A stretch of 64,000 bases of DNA from Mimachlamys varia (taxonomy: Eukaryota; Mollusca; Bivalvia; Pectinida; Pectinidae): the NCBI GenBank assembly GCA_947623455.1, contig OX392534.1, positions 34,539,426-34,603,425 on the forward strand, in the 5' to 3' direction. A program made the position numbers and the translations under genes. Numbering within the stretch: the stretch's first letter is position 1; each line of letters begins with the position of its first letter. Shown here in pieces: positions 39,548-50,690 of the stretch. The notes below the pieces were generated by a model that saw only the letters and a list, made by a program, of their open reading frames with translations, was not told the DNA's origin and did not search any database.

Positions 39548-39835
39548 ATTTTTTTTTTTTTTTTTTGTGCCAAAGGTGATAAATCCTTTTCAAACAATCG
39601 AATGTTTTCAATGTTACAAGACTATACCAAACTCCATTTTTAACGTTTACACTTGCTATTTTGACAATGCAACGTGATTTTAGGGAAAAGGAAAAACCAA
39701 GATAGCTGAACTGGGCAAACTCAATAAAGTAAGCAATAGTGATGTGTGTTATAGGCCCAACCATCACAATATAGTTGCTAAAATACTCGTTATTGAGTGC
39801 TTAAACTGCAAATCAAGATTTGTATAGTCGCCATG

Positions 39836-40114
39836 ATAATAACAATAAAATAATTCGAGGTTATTATATACCGCTTTATCACGAACTTAAAGACCGTCTC
39901 AAAACGGTTCACAAAATGCCATTTCGGCGCTCACAGCTAGCATTCTATAATATTTAGCCCTGCCCAACCACGTATTCATTTATAGCTGAGTAGACTGGAG
40001 CAAGCAGAGTGAAGTATCTTACTCAAGGATAAAACACAAGTGCCGTTAACTGGACTCGAACTCGCAACCCTTCGATCACGAGTCCGGCGTCCTATCACGA
40101 GAACACCGTGCCTC
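39836..40114 (-). mobile_element. tRNA-derived SINE (SINE-B), longer copy, minus strand
   Basis: On the minus strand it runs GAGGCACGGTGTTCTCGTGA, GGTTGCGAGTTCGAGTCCAG (B box), TTTTATCCTTGAGTAAGATA, TTCACTCTGCTTGCTCCAGT, CTACTCAGCTATAAATGAAT, GTGAACCGTTTTGAGACGGT and ATAACCTCGAATTATTTTAT. It shares head, body and tail words with 11590-11784. It sits in the short intron before exon 40314-40505, about 200 bp from the acceptor. Confidence 0.82.
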
Positions 40115-40313
40115 ATGCATAATAAAAAACAAAGATAATATCGTTTGGTTACTGATATATATTCGTTGCAAGTATACTGCATCGTTTTTATTGGTAGGAT
40201 AATCCACTACATACTGTCCATGTGCACTAAGCTGTACGTAGTAAGCATTAAAATAAAAGTGAAATGCTTTCTTTTCTGATTTAGGTAATAACACGTCGTT
40301 TATACTTTTGTAG

Positions 40314-40505
40314 GGAAGGAGAGCCTGAAAAGCCTTAGCGTTGGGTACGAGCAAGAAGGACTGGTACAGTTTGTTATAGACTCTGTGTACGCCCTAGCTC
40401 ATGCTTTACACGAACTTCTGGCAGATAAATGCAAGGGACAGTACAAACATTGTAACCTGTCCGGCAAGGAAATCCTCGCCTACATCAGAAATGTCACTTT
40501 CTCAG
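40314..40505 (+). CDS. mGluR: Metabotropic glutamate receptor, ligand-binding domain exon 4 (Lys to Leu at the ligand site)
   Basis: This encodes KESLKSLSVGYEQEGLVQF, VIDSVYALAHALHELL, a CKGQYKHCNLSGKEIL segment and AYIRNVTFS. It matches the group III stretch YEQEG-K-VQFVIDAVYAM.HALH, except that the Lys is Leu (codon CTG, 40361-40363). In mGluR1 (K409), mGluR3 (K389) and mGluR4 (K405) this Lys binds the side-chain carboxylate of glutamate. NLS and NVT are possible glycosylation sites. Acceptor TTTTGTAG at 40313/40314 (phase 1); donor TCAG|GTAAGT at 40505/40506 (phase 1), a consensus site. The substitution is read directly; its effect on ligand choice is inference. Confidence 0.95.
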
Positions 40506-41011
40506 GTAAGTTATGCTATTTTGGTGTTGTCTTACCCAATTATGTTGACCTAGGAATTCGTTCTTTCCTAGTCACAGAGTAGATGACACAGGGTTGTGAG
40601 CCTTAATTAGTTGTTTGCTTAGGAACTTTTTCCATCCTTATTAGTTAACGAATGTGTTCTACCTTGGAAAGTTGGCTTTGGAATATATATATATTTTTAC
40701 ATTTTGTTACTTCGGAACTTTTCAATAATTGTCCTTAGTTTGCAGTCTTTCTTGGGTATTAACACAAGGATGTGTCTTGCCCTGAATAGCTGAAAGTAGT
40801 TGCTTATTTCTTTGGTTGTTTGTTTTCATCTAGAATTGTTAAAGTTGAAGGGGACAAAGGAACGTGTTTTTTCTCGTTATAATATCTTCCCTGCCTTGCT
40901 GATGTTGGTATTCCTTTTTAGTGGATCATATAACATGTTCTTCTAGTATTAGTTATCATATAATGTAATACGCTCGTATCTAGATGTCACATATGTGCTT
41001 AACCAGAGTAT

Positions 41012-41273
41012 GACCCGTTTTCATGAAACTGTTCTTATGCTCAAGGATGGATTCTGTGCTCAAGCCAGCTTTCTTGAAACTTACCTGAATCATGTCGAAG
41101 AGTAAAAAGGCATTTTAAATGATGAAAACAGCTTTCGACTTCATGACTCTTCAACTTTTTACCAAAACTTCCACAAAATTAGATTGTTTAAATAATTCAT
41201 AGTCATAACAAGAAATAAGGCTTGAGCTCAGAATCAATGTTTGAGCATGAGCACGATTTCATGAATACGGGTC
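41012..41273. mobile_element. MITE-like element with ~56-bp terminal inverted repeats
   Basis: The left end GACCCGTTTTCATGAAACTG, TTATGCTCAAGGATGGATTC, TGTGCTCAAGCC pairs with the right end read in reverse (GACCCGTATTCATGAAATCG, CTCATGCTCAAACATTGATT, CTGAGCTCAAGCC). An inner pair also exists (GTCGAAGAGTAAAAAGGC and AAAGCTTTCGACTTCATGACTCTTC-like words). Total ~262 bp with no ORF. It abuts the retroelement tail at 41274 without a gap. Confidence 0.78.
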
Positions 41274-41485
41274 CAGGTGTTCCGGAAAATTAAGCGTCTT
41301 TTGCTTCAACGACGCAAAACCGCCATGTAAATCTTGTCATATCAAAGTAAACATCAGTCCTCGAAATAAGTATCGAGTCATCATTGTCAATAACAACAAG
41401 TAAGCACACTAATAAGCATACTAAAAAACGGTCATCTTCAAACCACATAAATATACAGAATATTTCCCGATGAGATCAAAATGGC
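41274..41485 (-). mobile_element. Retroelement tail (family A), interrupted at one end by a MITE
   Basis: On + it starts at CAGGTGTTCCGGAAAATTAA, then GCGTCTTTTGCTTCAACGAC, CCGCCATGTAAATCTTG, ACAACAAGTAAGCACACTAA and AATGGCGACCATAAAACTTG. The part that normally precedes it (AGAGAATACC to ACATGGAG) is absent, and the MITE occupies that edge. Sense minus. Confidence 0.82.
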
Positions 41486-42209
41486 GACCATAAAACTTGT
41501 CCGTATAAAGTGAAGGAGAGGATGAAAGATGATAGATGAGTCATTATTCTTAAATATGCTAAATAATAAATCTAATGTTTGTAAGACGACTACTGAACCG
41601 ATTGTTGTCTTGTTATAGCACTGTTTAACCTTAAGACAAGTCGTAGATAAAGAAAATCCCGCCGCCATATCTTTGTTTGGGCTCTATAGAAACCGGAAGT
41701 GTGTAGGGGAGGGGGGGGGGGCGACACATATCGCACCGGCACCAGTCTTACCTATCACATTATGTTGATATTATAAATGATGATGTCGTCTCATTTCCTA
41801 ATGAAATAAGTCTTATTCTATCAGCTATAAATAAACCCATCTACCCTCTGGACCAGCGTTATCACATGACTCATAAAGGGTCATCCGGTGTATAAAATGT
41901 ATTAAAAGCTACGTTGAATGTGGTGGTATGTTTTTACACAGATGATAACCGTCTGTTTAAAACAAAAACTGCTGGCATTTTATGAAAATTGACACCTGCT
42001 TAAGTAGTTAAAAACAAAAATATGTTCTTGTCCAAAGATGTGTTCAAGTAATTTCTGTATACCCTCTTTTGTTGTTTCGACTTTAATAGTAATACTATCG
42101 CTTATCTGGTCCTCTACTAAATTGTCATTTTTCATAATTAATTCTTTGCAAATATAGAGCTTGATTGACAATTAACTCTATTATAATACATGTAATTTAA
42201 AATAAAATA

Positions 42210-42626
42210 AGAGAATACCGAAGCGTCAACATAATCATAATCCAAACTCAAAATCGATTAAACCAGGGGCAAAATTTGAACAAAGGAAAGACTTACATGG
42301 AGAACCTTGCAAAAGTACAAGAGACTAAGACCAGGTGTTCCGGAAGAGTAAGCGTCTTCTGCTTTATCGACGACACCCACCATGTAAACCTTTTGTCACA
42401 TCCAAGTAAACATCAAGTTCTCAAAATGAGAACCGAGTATCATTGTCAATCACAACAAGTAAACACACTAATGAGCATACTCAAAAACGTCCATCTTCAT
42501 ATCACTTAAAGATACAGAATATTTCTCAATGAGACAAAGATGGCGACCATAAAACTTGCCCATAGTAATGATCAACCTGCATCTCTCGAATCGTTGTGTT
42601 GTTAGTTTGTTTGTCAGCAGTCGACA
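42210..42626 (-). mobile_element. Retroelement 3' end (family A), longest copy, joined to the RT pseudogene
   Basis: On + it contains the whole series from AGAGAATACCGAAGCGTCAA through GACCAGGTGTTCCGGAAGAG and TCATCTCACAACAAGTAAAC-like words to AGATGGCGACCATAAAACTT, then enters the reverse-transcriptase frame. On the minus strand the last coding-like words (GKFYGRHLCLIEKYSV, MKMDVFEYAH then a stop) come just before the untranslated tail. This copy defines what the other, shorter copies are. Confidence 0.85.
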
Positions 42627-43750
42627 TCAAACACGAAAATCCCGATATTTAGAGCAAGCCCTGGAATACCGAATCAACTGCGACATGTAAACACCATAGG
42701 TTGAAGATGCAGGGATGTTACTATCAAAAAATGGAAATTTTACGATCGGAAAATTGAAATCATCACGTTTATCGTATAGCTTAGTAGTAAGTTGTCCATG
42801 TTGGTCGTAGTTTAAGTAGAGATCGAGGTAAGCAGCTGATGTAGAAGAGTCTGTTGTGTCCTTTATTTCAAGTTCAGAAGGGTATATACGATCGACGTGG
42901 CCAGCAAACTTCTTGTTGTTTACAGACAACACATCGTCGATATATCTGAAAGTGAAATCAAAAGATTTGGCAAGGTTTTTGTTACCTGTCCTGATGAGCT
43001 CCTCTACAAATTCAGCCTCGTATGAAAACAAAAACAAGTCAGCTAAGAGTGGGGCACAGTTTGTTCCCATGGGAATGCCAACAGTCTGCTGGAAAATCTT
43101 TCCTCCGAACTCAACAAAAATGTTGTCGACCAGGAATTCAATCATCCGTACTATATCTTCTTCAGTATATTTCCTCTTAGCTTTTGTCGTGTTTTTGACA
43201 AAGTATGCTCCGAGATAGCTCACTACCATATATTTGTATCGTCGTCCGCCTTTCTTAGAAAAGAAAGCTCTCATAACAAGAGATCGGAGACGTTCCTTCA
43301 ATTTTGTATGAGGTATGGTAGTGTACAAGGTGGAAAAATCAAATGTTTTGACCGAAAAGACGTTTTTAGGAGGGGGTGTTCAAGATTGATCAAAAGATCT
43401 TTTGAGTTTTTCAAAATCCACATCCCATTAATTCCACTTCTGGAGTATACAGTGTCACAATACGACTGAAGCCCTGATTTTATGGTACTAAGAATTGTAG
43501 TAAGAAGTTTTGATAATGGCTTGGTCGAGCAATTAGCAGAGCCAGCGATAAAACGTTGCTTATAAGGATCCTTGTGTAGTTTCGGTATCCAATAAAGAGC
43601 AGGTAGGTCAGCATCTTTCTCATTAACCGGTACATGGAAAGATTGCATACTGAAGCATGGTTAGACAGTATTTCATCTTTCGAAAAACCGGTCAATGTGT
43701 AAGTAGGGTTACCTTGGTTATCAAGCAGGCCTAGTTCTTTGAAAAAAAAA
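42627..43750 (-). pseudogene. Reverse-transcriptase pseudogene, probably Penelope-like retroelement
   Basis: Minus-strand frames read, 5' to 3', KELGLLDNQGNPTYTLTGF, then LPALYWIPKLHKDPYKQRF, then YTTIPHTKLKERL, IFQQTVGIPMGTNCAPLLAD, FTFRYIDDVLSVNN, YLDL, LYDKRDDFNFPIVKFP and YGVYMSQLIRYSRACSKY. These are ordered RT motifs: fingers (PKLHK), the GxPMGTxxAP motif and the YIDD catalytic box. The reading frame changes near 43645 and again near 43360-43385, and a stop follows YRDFRV at 42627-42629, so the copy is dead. No endonuclease domain (GIY-YIG or other) was seen. PKLHK with MGTxxAP suggests the Penelope-like group, but assignment from memory is tentative; another non-LTR family is possible. 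Confidence 0.75.
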
Positions 43751-44980
43751 TCCTTGAAAGATTATTCAACAATATAGGAAACCGTTGCGCATATTAGCTT
43801 ACCGTATTCTAGACGTCAGAAAATAGCAATTTAAGCTTCTCATAAATGCAGATATGGACTGCAATTAGTTTATTTTATGATATTTGTCAATTATCTTTGG
43901 TCCAGATTAATCTCGGAAATATAGCTTTTGCATAAGTAAAACAAAACTGATGGATGGTTGACACTTTACCATTTCGCGGATGTACAATACACGTATCACA
44001 ACTGCGTTGTTGAGTTCCAAAAGCGTTTCAAGAGAATCATGTATTGATTCTTACAGAGAATCTCCCTGTATAGTAACATCCGACATTTTAATATTCAATG
44101 ATGACTTTGAAAGGAAAATAAAAACAACTGACGCCCTAAGATACTAAAGGAGAAACCATGAAAGAAAAGGGATTGAATAAGAATTTTTAAATCTGTGTAT
44201 AAAAATTGGCCTGCGATGCTTAAACCACAAATAGAAACTGTTGATCGATCAGAATTTTGTCGCCCATAGATCAATGCTTCTGAAGTAGCACCTGCTTCCC
44301 TTAGTCTAATCAGGAATCTGACAATGTACCTGTCGACGTAGTTTAGCCTCACGATTTCGTATTGTCATGGCTGAAAATGACCGACTTTGATTACTGTGTT
44401 TACGGAAACTCGATTGACGTCCATCATTAGTCGTTGTTGTGGTGATGGAGCGGGTGACATAAAGGTGACTACAGGTTATTTTAAACCGTTTGCGTATCAT
44501 AATGCTAGACGCATTCAAGAGTGATTAAGGGAAGTGCCAATGTTTATAAAGCACAATTAGCTTTACTTACAGCAATTCAAAAACAAATTTTTCAATTTAT
44601 TAAATCTGTACTTTGGTCAAGGAGTAATGAAAGTTAATCATCTAAGATTCAAAACTTTTATTTCCGAAATCAAAAAACCAGTAGCTCTCCCTCCTTTTCC
44701 TCCCCACCACTTAATTTCGTATAGGGCATTAATTAATCGCAATTGGTCTAGCATGTACTGCTGTTGTCGTAATAGCGCAGTTGATTAGAGCAACCTGATG
44801 GTAAAGGGCTAGAATTTACACTTGAGTACAGTTTTGTTATTTGTGTTTATATTATCTTTCCTGATTTGTTTGTGTTAAATTTGAAAGCAACCATTCAGCT
44901 CGTTGCAATGCTGGATGTCTATTCAGAATACGTAGATATAGGTAATAGTTCGGAGATCTTTAACTGCCATAGTGGGGAGT

Positions 44981-45124
44981 TAAGGACAACAATGTTAGAT
45001 AATATGATTCATGTCCACAATGAAGAAGCTTAATATTAGGACAACCATATTGGATTATTTGTTTCATGTCCACAATGAAGAAGTTTAAGTTTAGGACAAC
45101 CATATTGGATTATATGTTTCCTTC
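44981..45124. repeat. 55-bp tandem repeat, ~2.5 copies
   Basis: GGACAAC recurs at 44984, 45039 and 45094 (55-bp period), with TTTCATGTCCACAATGAAGA and CATATTGGATTAT inside each unit. The first copy is diverged. Confidence 0.85.
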
Positions 45125-45564
45125 AAATGCTTACACGATGCTAATTGATTCCTATGTGGGTTTGGTTTAAACATACAATATGACTTGTTAAGTGTGTAGA
45201 AATTTTGTATGTGTTTTTCGTTATGAATAACTATCATTAGTATCGTTTTATCGTGAGATTGCAAGATGATAATTAATATCCATTGTGAAGTCATTGCACG
45301 TAGTGTTAATTATGAGAACGTTGACAAAAACATTAGAATTATCAAATAGCACATATATTTATAAGTATTTACTGTGTTTATACATAGATCATACATTTTG
45401 TCGTATAAACTCGATATTTCAAAAAGTTCAAATCTGCACAAACTGGTAAAAAAATGTCGTAGTATGGTTTAATTTTGGTGATATGATTTGATGTATTTAT
45501 CAGATATCATTAAGGTTAAATAATGTTCTGATTAAATTCAATATAAGACCACCATTTTCAACAG

Positions 45565-45691
45565 GTATCAGTGGCGACACAGTCCGTTTTAACGAGAAAG
45601 GAGATGGTCTGGGGAAGTACGACATATACCAGTACCAGGCTAGAGATGATGGACGGTATGAGTACGTCTTGATCGGAGATTGGACAGACAG
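45565..45691 (+). CDS. mGluR: Metabotropic glutamate receptor, ligand-binding domain exon 5
   Basis: Encodes GISGDTVRFNEKGDGLGKYD, IYQYQARDDGRYEYVLIG and DWTD. The F.E.GD..G.YDI.QYQ and IG.WTD motifs are standard for the end of the mGluR ligand-binding domain, and the phrasing is group III-like. Acceptor TTTTCAACAG at 45564/45565 (phase 1); donor ACAG|GTACAT at 45691/45692 leaves phase 2, and the next exon supplies one base to complete a Ser codon. The GT at 45692 is the only donor that keeps the frame. Confidence 0.94.
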
Positions 45692-46310
45692 GTACATGTA
45701 TAGACTATGTTATGGTCAATAACAACTGAAACACTGAGTGAGTTTTCATGTTAAAGTCTAACTCGAATCTTTGTATTTTTCAGCAGTCTTGACGATGTGT
45801 CGGGTAGGAAATAAAATAAAAGTAAACCTGCTTCTTTGGGAAATGAGTTATGTAGAATATAGATAACTTCAACACAGTGTCATATTTGTAGCTCTTTCTA
45901 TACCGATAAATGAACGTCAAACAAAGGCTGAAATGAGCAGCTATGGGACAACTAAGTACGTCTGTGTCTTTTCACAGCTATTCGTTTACCAAGTCCTGGA
46001 TTAATATGCCTTAAACAGGTTTAGTGTCCATCTTGATAAAGTCTTCAAGATATCTTTGTACACTCTGTATTTGGTCTACAACTGGGTTTTACAACCGCTT
46101 TGTCGACCGTTCCTTGTTGATTTTGTTAAAGTCTTTACGTGTTAGCCCCAAGGGTTCATTGACTAGCTCATGGGATAATTACCACATACTTTTCTAGCAT
46201 TGGTCGCATGTATTCGCTTGCATCCTTTGCAATGGCCCCATGGATTAGCATACACTACACCGTCGAGAGACGAGTATGTTATTTCTCAGGCTATCTTTGT
46301 GATACCTACC

Positions 46311-46551
46311 AGGGCCGAGTTGTTCAAAAGATGATTAGCTTAATCAGTGATTAGTGCAATTTTTAATTATCCTGTAACTTTAAAATGAAACCATAGATTA
46401 AATTACAACTTTGCAGATATCAAACACCTCATATTGTCAATAAACATACATAATTTCAAGATTGTAACTTGTTTATTGACAATGTTATTCAAGTTTGAAA
46501 AAATGTCGTTAAATAGTGATTAAGCTAATCACCCTTTGAATAACTGGGCCC
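46311..46551. mobile_element. Palindromic MITE with GGGCC...TTCAAA terminal inverted repeats
   Basis: The left end AGGGCCGAGTTGTTCAAAAG, ATGATTAGCTTAATCA mirrors the right end, which reads inward TGGGCCCAGTTATTCAAAGG, GTGATTAGCTTAATCA. A second, inner inverted pair is ATTGTCAATAAACA (46433-46446) and TGTTTATTGACAAT (46470-46483). Size ~241 bp, no ORF. TIR words of this GGGCC-AGTT-TTCAAA type are, to my knowledge, seen in small non-autonomous DNA transposons. Confidence 0.82.
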
Positions 46552-47743
46552 AGTTTTCTAAATGTTTAGTATTGTTGCCATGGATACCCTTCCTGGAGTT
46601 ACTATATTTTTAACAAGCCCACTGAGAGCTCAGAACAATGAATATTAATACTAAAATAGAATAATCACATGTGTGTATAAAAGAGGGAAATATCGCGTTT
46701 CCTGTTTACCAGGGTGTTTTGATTGTGGTCATTGCCATCGGGTTAGTTTGCGTTGGAGTCTGACCACTAATATCGTATTATTAAGTCAATCTCTAATTGA
46801 TAATTAAATTGCAAAATAGTATATGTCCGTACCTAATTAGTTCTTCTCATAATAATCCGACTCGACAACACCATTATTGCAAGGTAGAAATCAATTTGCT
46901 GTTCACAAATGTTGTTCCCTGCTAAACAATTACGTGAGGTCATCATTAGGGTACGTGTATAGTTATGTGAGTGCTGTATTAGGAACTTGTTAAGTTTACC
47001 CATGTTCTGGACATAAGAAGCTTATTAACTTCGATCGTTCCAATGGTCACTTGATGGTCAGTGTATTTACATTGTCTCAGATAAGGGTCACTTGCAAACA
47101 TTTGTTTTCAATACTGTTTGAGCTGTGATAATTATGCGATGACCACTGTTGACCTGTGGTGATAATTCAGGTAGCTGGTAGTGGCGTTATAGGTAATTGA
47201 TAACAACCAATTAGCTGGTATAGATTGATCAACTGGTGCTAAGTCATTAAGCAAACTCATTAGCAGATATTTGATAAGACAAGTTCAGAGTTTTGTCTTA
47301 GGAGAAAAACAAACATCTTCAACCCGTAGAATTTAGTTTAACTTCAATATGATTATGATAATATTGACAAAGAAATCGTTATCGATGTTGGAACAGGTGC
47401 AGACACTGTGTAAATAAACTATAATGTATTGTTTAGGTTTTCCATTTTGAATTAAAACAAATTATATATAATCTTGGATACTATATATGTTGGATATCAT
47501 GCATTTGGTTATTCATAAAAAGATGCCCGGAAAATATATATATAATTTTCTGATATCATACGAAACATACAACTAAGGACAAATCTGACTTTGAGTTAAT
47601 GATATTATTTGCATTTTGTGTTCAGTAAAATGTATAAAGAACGTTTTTATATTTGTAAAAATTATAAGTTCATAGATAAAATAAAAGATTGTCGTGTATA
47701 CCCCTACAACATTTTGTACAATTCAAGATATTTAATATAAACA

Positions 47744-47860
47744 AATAATACCAAAGCGTAAACAAAACCATAATCAGAACTCAAAATCGATTAAAATAGT
47801 GGCAAACTATGAGCAAATGAAAGATTTACACTGTGTCTCTTAAACAAGAACAATTAAGAC
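47744..47860 (-). mobile_element. Retroelement 3' tail fragment (family A), short
   Basis: On + reads AATACCAAAGCG, AACAAAACCATAATCAGAAC, TCAAAATCGATTAAAATAGT and GAAAGATTTACA, then similarity stops. Sense minus. Confidence 0.8.
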
Positions 47861-49380
47861 TTTTCTTTTTATTATAAAGACCGTTTTCCAATACCATGTC
47901 GTATTAATTATCAGTTATAAGAAAAACCTATTTGTGACTGAATGTGTTAGCGTATTGAGGACGTTATACAGTAGCTTCTTGATAAAACTAACAAGGGCCA
48001 GTCATACAAACTTGCGACCACACAATGTCGCACTGTTATTATAACCCATTCGGACATTGACACAAATCAAATGACAAAAATAATATGCAATAATGCGACC
48101 TTAATATATTTCCATGATTATGTAAGTAAACATCGAAATGGCCAGCTCAATGAGGGCTCCATGTGATTGACATGTGGAGTTAGTTGTATATCATACATGA
48201 ATAGGAGAATAAGTACGAACCCTAAGACTTCTATGCAATATCGTCCAGTGTCTCTCGGAAGCATACAACGTCTCGATTCCACATTACAAGAATGTATAAG
48301 TCTACTACATTAAGGTTAAAGATTATAATATTGAAAATATGTCCAATAAAACACAAATACATGCAGTTTTGTTTTTATAAATCCCACTGGTATTTCTGTG
48401 AAAAATGCAAAAACTATGACACCAACGTGTACATATCGTTCTGTAAAAAATGTAGTCAGTGGAAGCAAGATTGTTTTAAATGACAAATTACTCAAACAAT
48501 TAGCTTTTGGAATTTTAATTCTTTTTATATTACAGAAATACCACAACTGAGATATTTATGACTTGCTGTAGACTTTATAACACCAACTATATATATTCTT
48601 AAATGGTTATGAAAACGCTTTCTTAAAACAAATATCGTTAAGCTGACTATACTTGTTGATATTAGGCCAAACCACTGACAGATATGCAGGATGAAATTTG
48701 GTCAACAGCATGGTTGGGCCGGCAATTGATGTGGACAATATTGGCCGGACATTGCACAAAAGAGTCATTCAATCGTCCAGCTCACCCATTCGAATATTTG
48801 ACAGATTTAGATCTGCAGAGATGAGCAACTGTCACACAGTGTTTATTTAGTGATGGAGTGTTACAGGCAGTTTTGTTCTGACATGAGCTAGGACGAAAAC
48901 ACCTACGACTGGTGTGCTTACCGTGACAGTAACAGCCGCAGCGTGACCAATCCAATTCAATATCATTTGCATAGATTTGAATGATAACTAAATTTATCAA
49001 AGAAACGCTACCAGCATTATCATCGATTGAAAACGTGAAATGCGGGGATTTCTTCCATACAAAGACTAGAAAGCTAGCTACTATCTCGGCATTATTAGGT
49101 TGATCTAGGCTAGAATTCCGGAACTAACGAACTTTAGGTATACTTTACCCGTAAGCACATCTAACACACCGTATGATCATAGAGCACATCTAACCTGATA
49201 GACTATGATGGGCGTTTGCAAATTTGTTAACTGTCTAGTTTACCAATATATCGATGAAGTCACTAAGAGTGTATTCACCTAGCAACCACGGGTGCACGTG
49301 GTTACCATTGTAGTAAGCTGCCTCGAACGTTTTTACTTTATAGCTCTTTAAACATTAACAATGTTGTAAATATAAAGATT

Positions 49381-49512
49381 GTCCTCATTGAGTATACAGT
49401 AGTACATGTATACCCGCAGTTGGCAACGAACATATTCACCATGGAGCGATAACGCGCACGTTCGTTGCCAACTGCGGGCATACTACAGTATACGCAGTCA
49501 AAATGAGGTACA
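49381..49512. repeat. Long imperfect inverted repeat with a perfect 19-bp core stem
   Basis: CCCGCAGTTGGCAACGAAC (49413-49431) is followed after 28 nt by its exact reverse complement (49460-49478). Outside the core, GAGTATACAGTAGTA and TACTACAGTATACGC, then CCTCATT and AATGAGG, also pair with small bulges. Likely a fold-back element; a structured intronic RNA is possible. Confidence 0.82.
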
Positions 49513-50569
49513 ATCCTTAACCACAAACCCTATAAATAGTATAACCACTGTTTGCCTTGCCACGTGTCTTTGCTACCCTATTTTTGTTCTTCACCTACAA
49601 AACGCGTGTAAATATTAAATATGACGCTCTTAATTACCAAACACCAAACATCACGTAACAATAAAATAAATGTATGTTGACTGATACTTGAAGCAGGATA
49701 AAACTGACACTGAAACTAAAGACAAATGCTGTGAATGGATTTTGTTTTCGTCTACAATTCACATTAAATAATATAAGTTGAATATGATACTTTGTCGTGA
49801 CGCTAAACGGGCATTGGACGACTAATATCAGTATCGTGGTGTGTTAGCAAATGGGATGATAAGTGACACTTATGATTCTAAATACACACGTGCTGTATGG
49901 GAGTTGACATTTGAGGCAAGTTCACGGAGTTCGTTTTTTATTCTTTTGGGAATATTCCTGATAATGAGGGTATTAACGCAATATAATTAGTTTAAAAGAC
50001 CAACCTATATATTTCGCAACGTGATGGAGTGGTTAAATTAAATTTATAACATCTAGGGGACACCGTGTGACGTGATATATTTTTATTGCTATGGGAACCG
50101 CAGGTTATAAAACAATGAACCATTCTCCCGTATGAATTAATGTTAAGTAATGCTGACCATGGCGGAAGAGTCGGGGTAAAAAGAGACTAGGCATATCAGA
50201 TTAAAAATGACAGTCTTGCTCTAAGCTGACACCACCCTTATGCCTTTCTTTCGTCAGCTGTTCCAAAGTTCCCGAGATTTTAACATTTTATTTATAAATG
50301 CCAATATGACCGTGTGGTATATAAACTTCTGTCGTCAGCACCATCCAGCTATAAATGTCAAGTGTTTAAACAAACTCTTGTTATTTTTGTCAGAGATATA
50401 TTGCAATGATCATTTTATAATAGCAAACCTATGACGAAAAACAGCATTTCTGCTTTTGGAACATTCTCAACAAAGCAAAGTTGTCACTACATAATTCTAT
50501 GAAACGTGCGTTATTTCATCTCGATGTCACATATGACAGTGTAATGACGTCACAACATAGGTAATATTT

Positions 50570-50690
50570 GACTTTGTGTGTAGCTCTATTTAACTGTGTG
50601 TAGCTGTATTTAACTATGTGTAGCTGTGAGTTACTATGTGTAACAGAGTATAGCCGTGTGCAACTGTGTGTATCTGTTTCTAGTTGACAT
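50570..50690. repeat. Short degenerate GTGTAGCTGT tandem repeat
   Basis: About five copies of a ~22-bp motif built from TTTAACTGTGTGTAGCTGTA with variants (GAGTTACTATGTGTAAC, CAACTGTGTGTATCTG). Confidence 0.75.

Larger units (their letters stand above)
40506..45564 (+). other. mGluR intron, 5.06 kb, phase 1
   Basis: It contains a MITE-like element (41012-41273), two retroelement tails (41274 and 42210), a reverse-transcriptase pseudogene on the minus strand (42627-43750) and a 55-bp repeat (44981-45124). A G-rich run lies at about 41706-41721. Stretches 40506-41010, 43750-44980 and 45125-45560 show nothing further that I recognise; two short minus-strand ORFs at 44095-44518 might be the 5' part of the retroelement but match nothing I know. 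Confidence 0.8.

Noticed and set aside
41706..41721. G-quadruplex regulatory element in the G-run
   Set aside because: It is a single long G tract rather than four separated runs, with no supporting context.
42856..43218. 120-residue plus-strand ORF at the RT locus
   Set aside because: It is the complement of the RT pseudogene, which has clear motifs on the minus strand.
44095..44518. Minus-strand ORFs upstream of the RT pseudogene as its N-terminal domain
   Set aside because: Position and strand would fit, but there is no recognisable motif and about 350 bp without coding similarity lies between; left unassigned.
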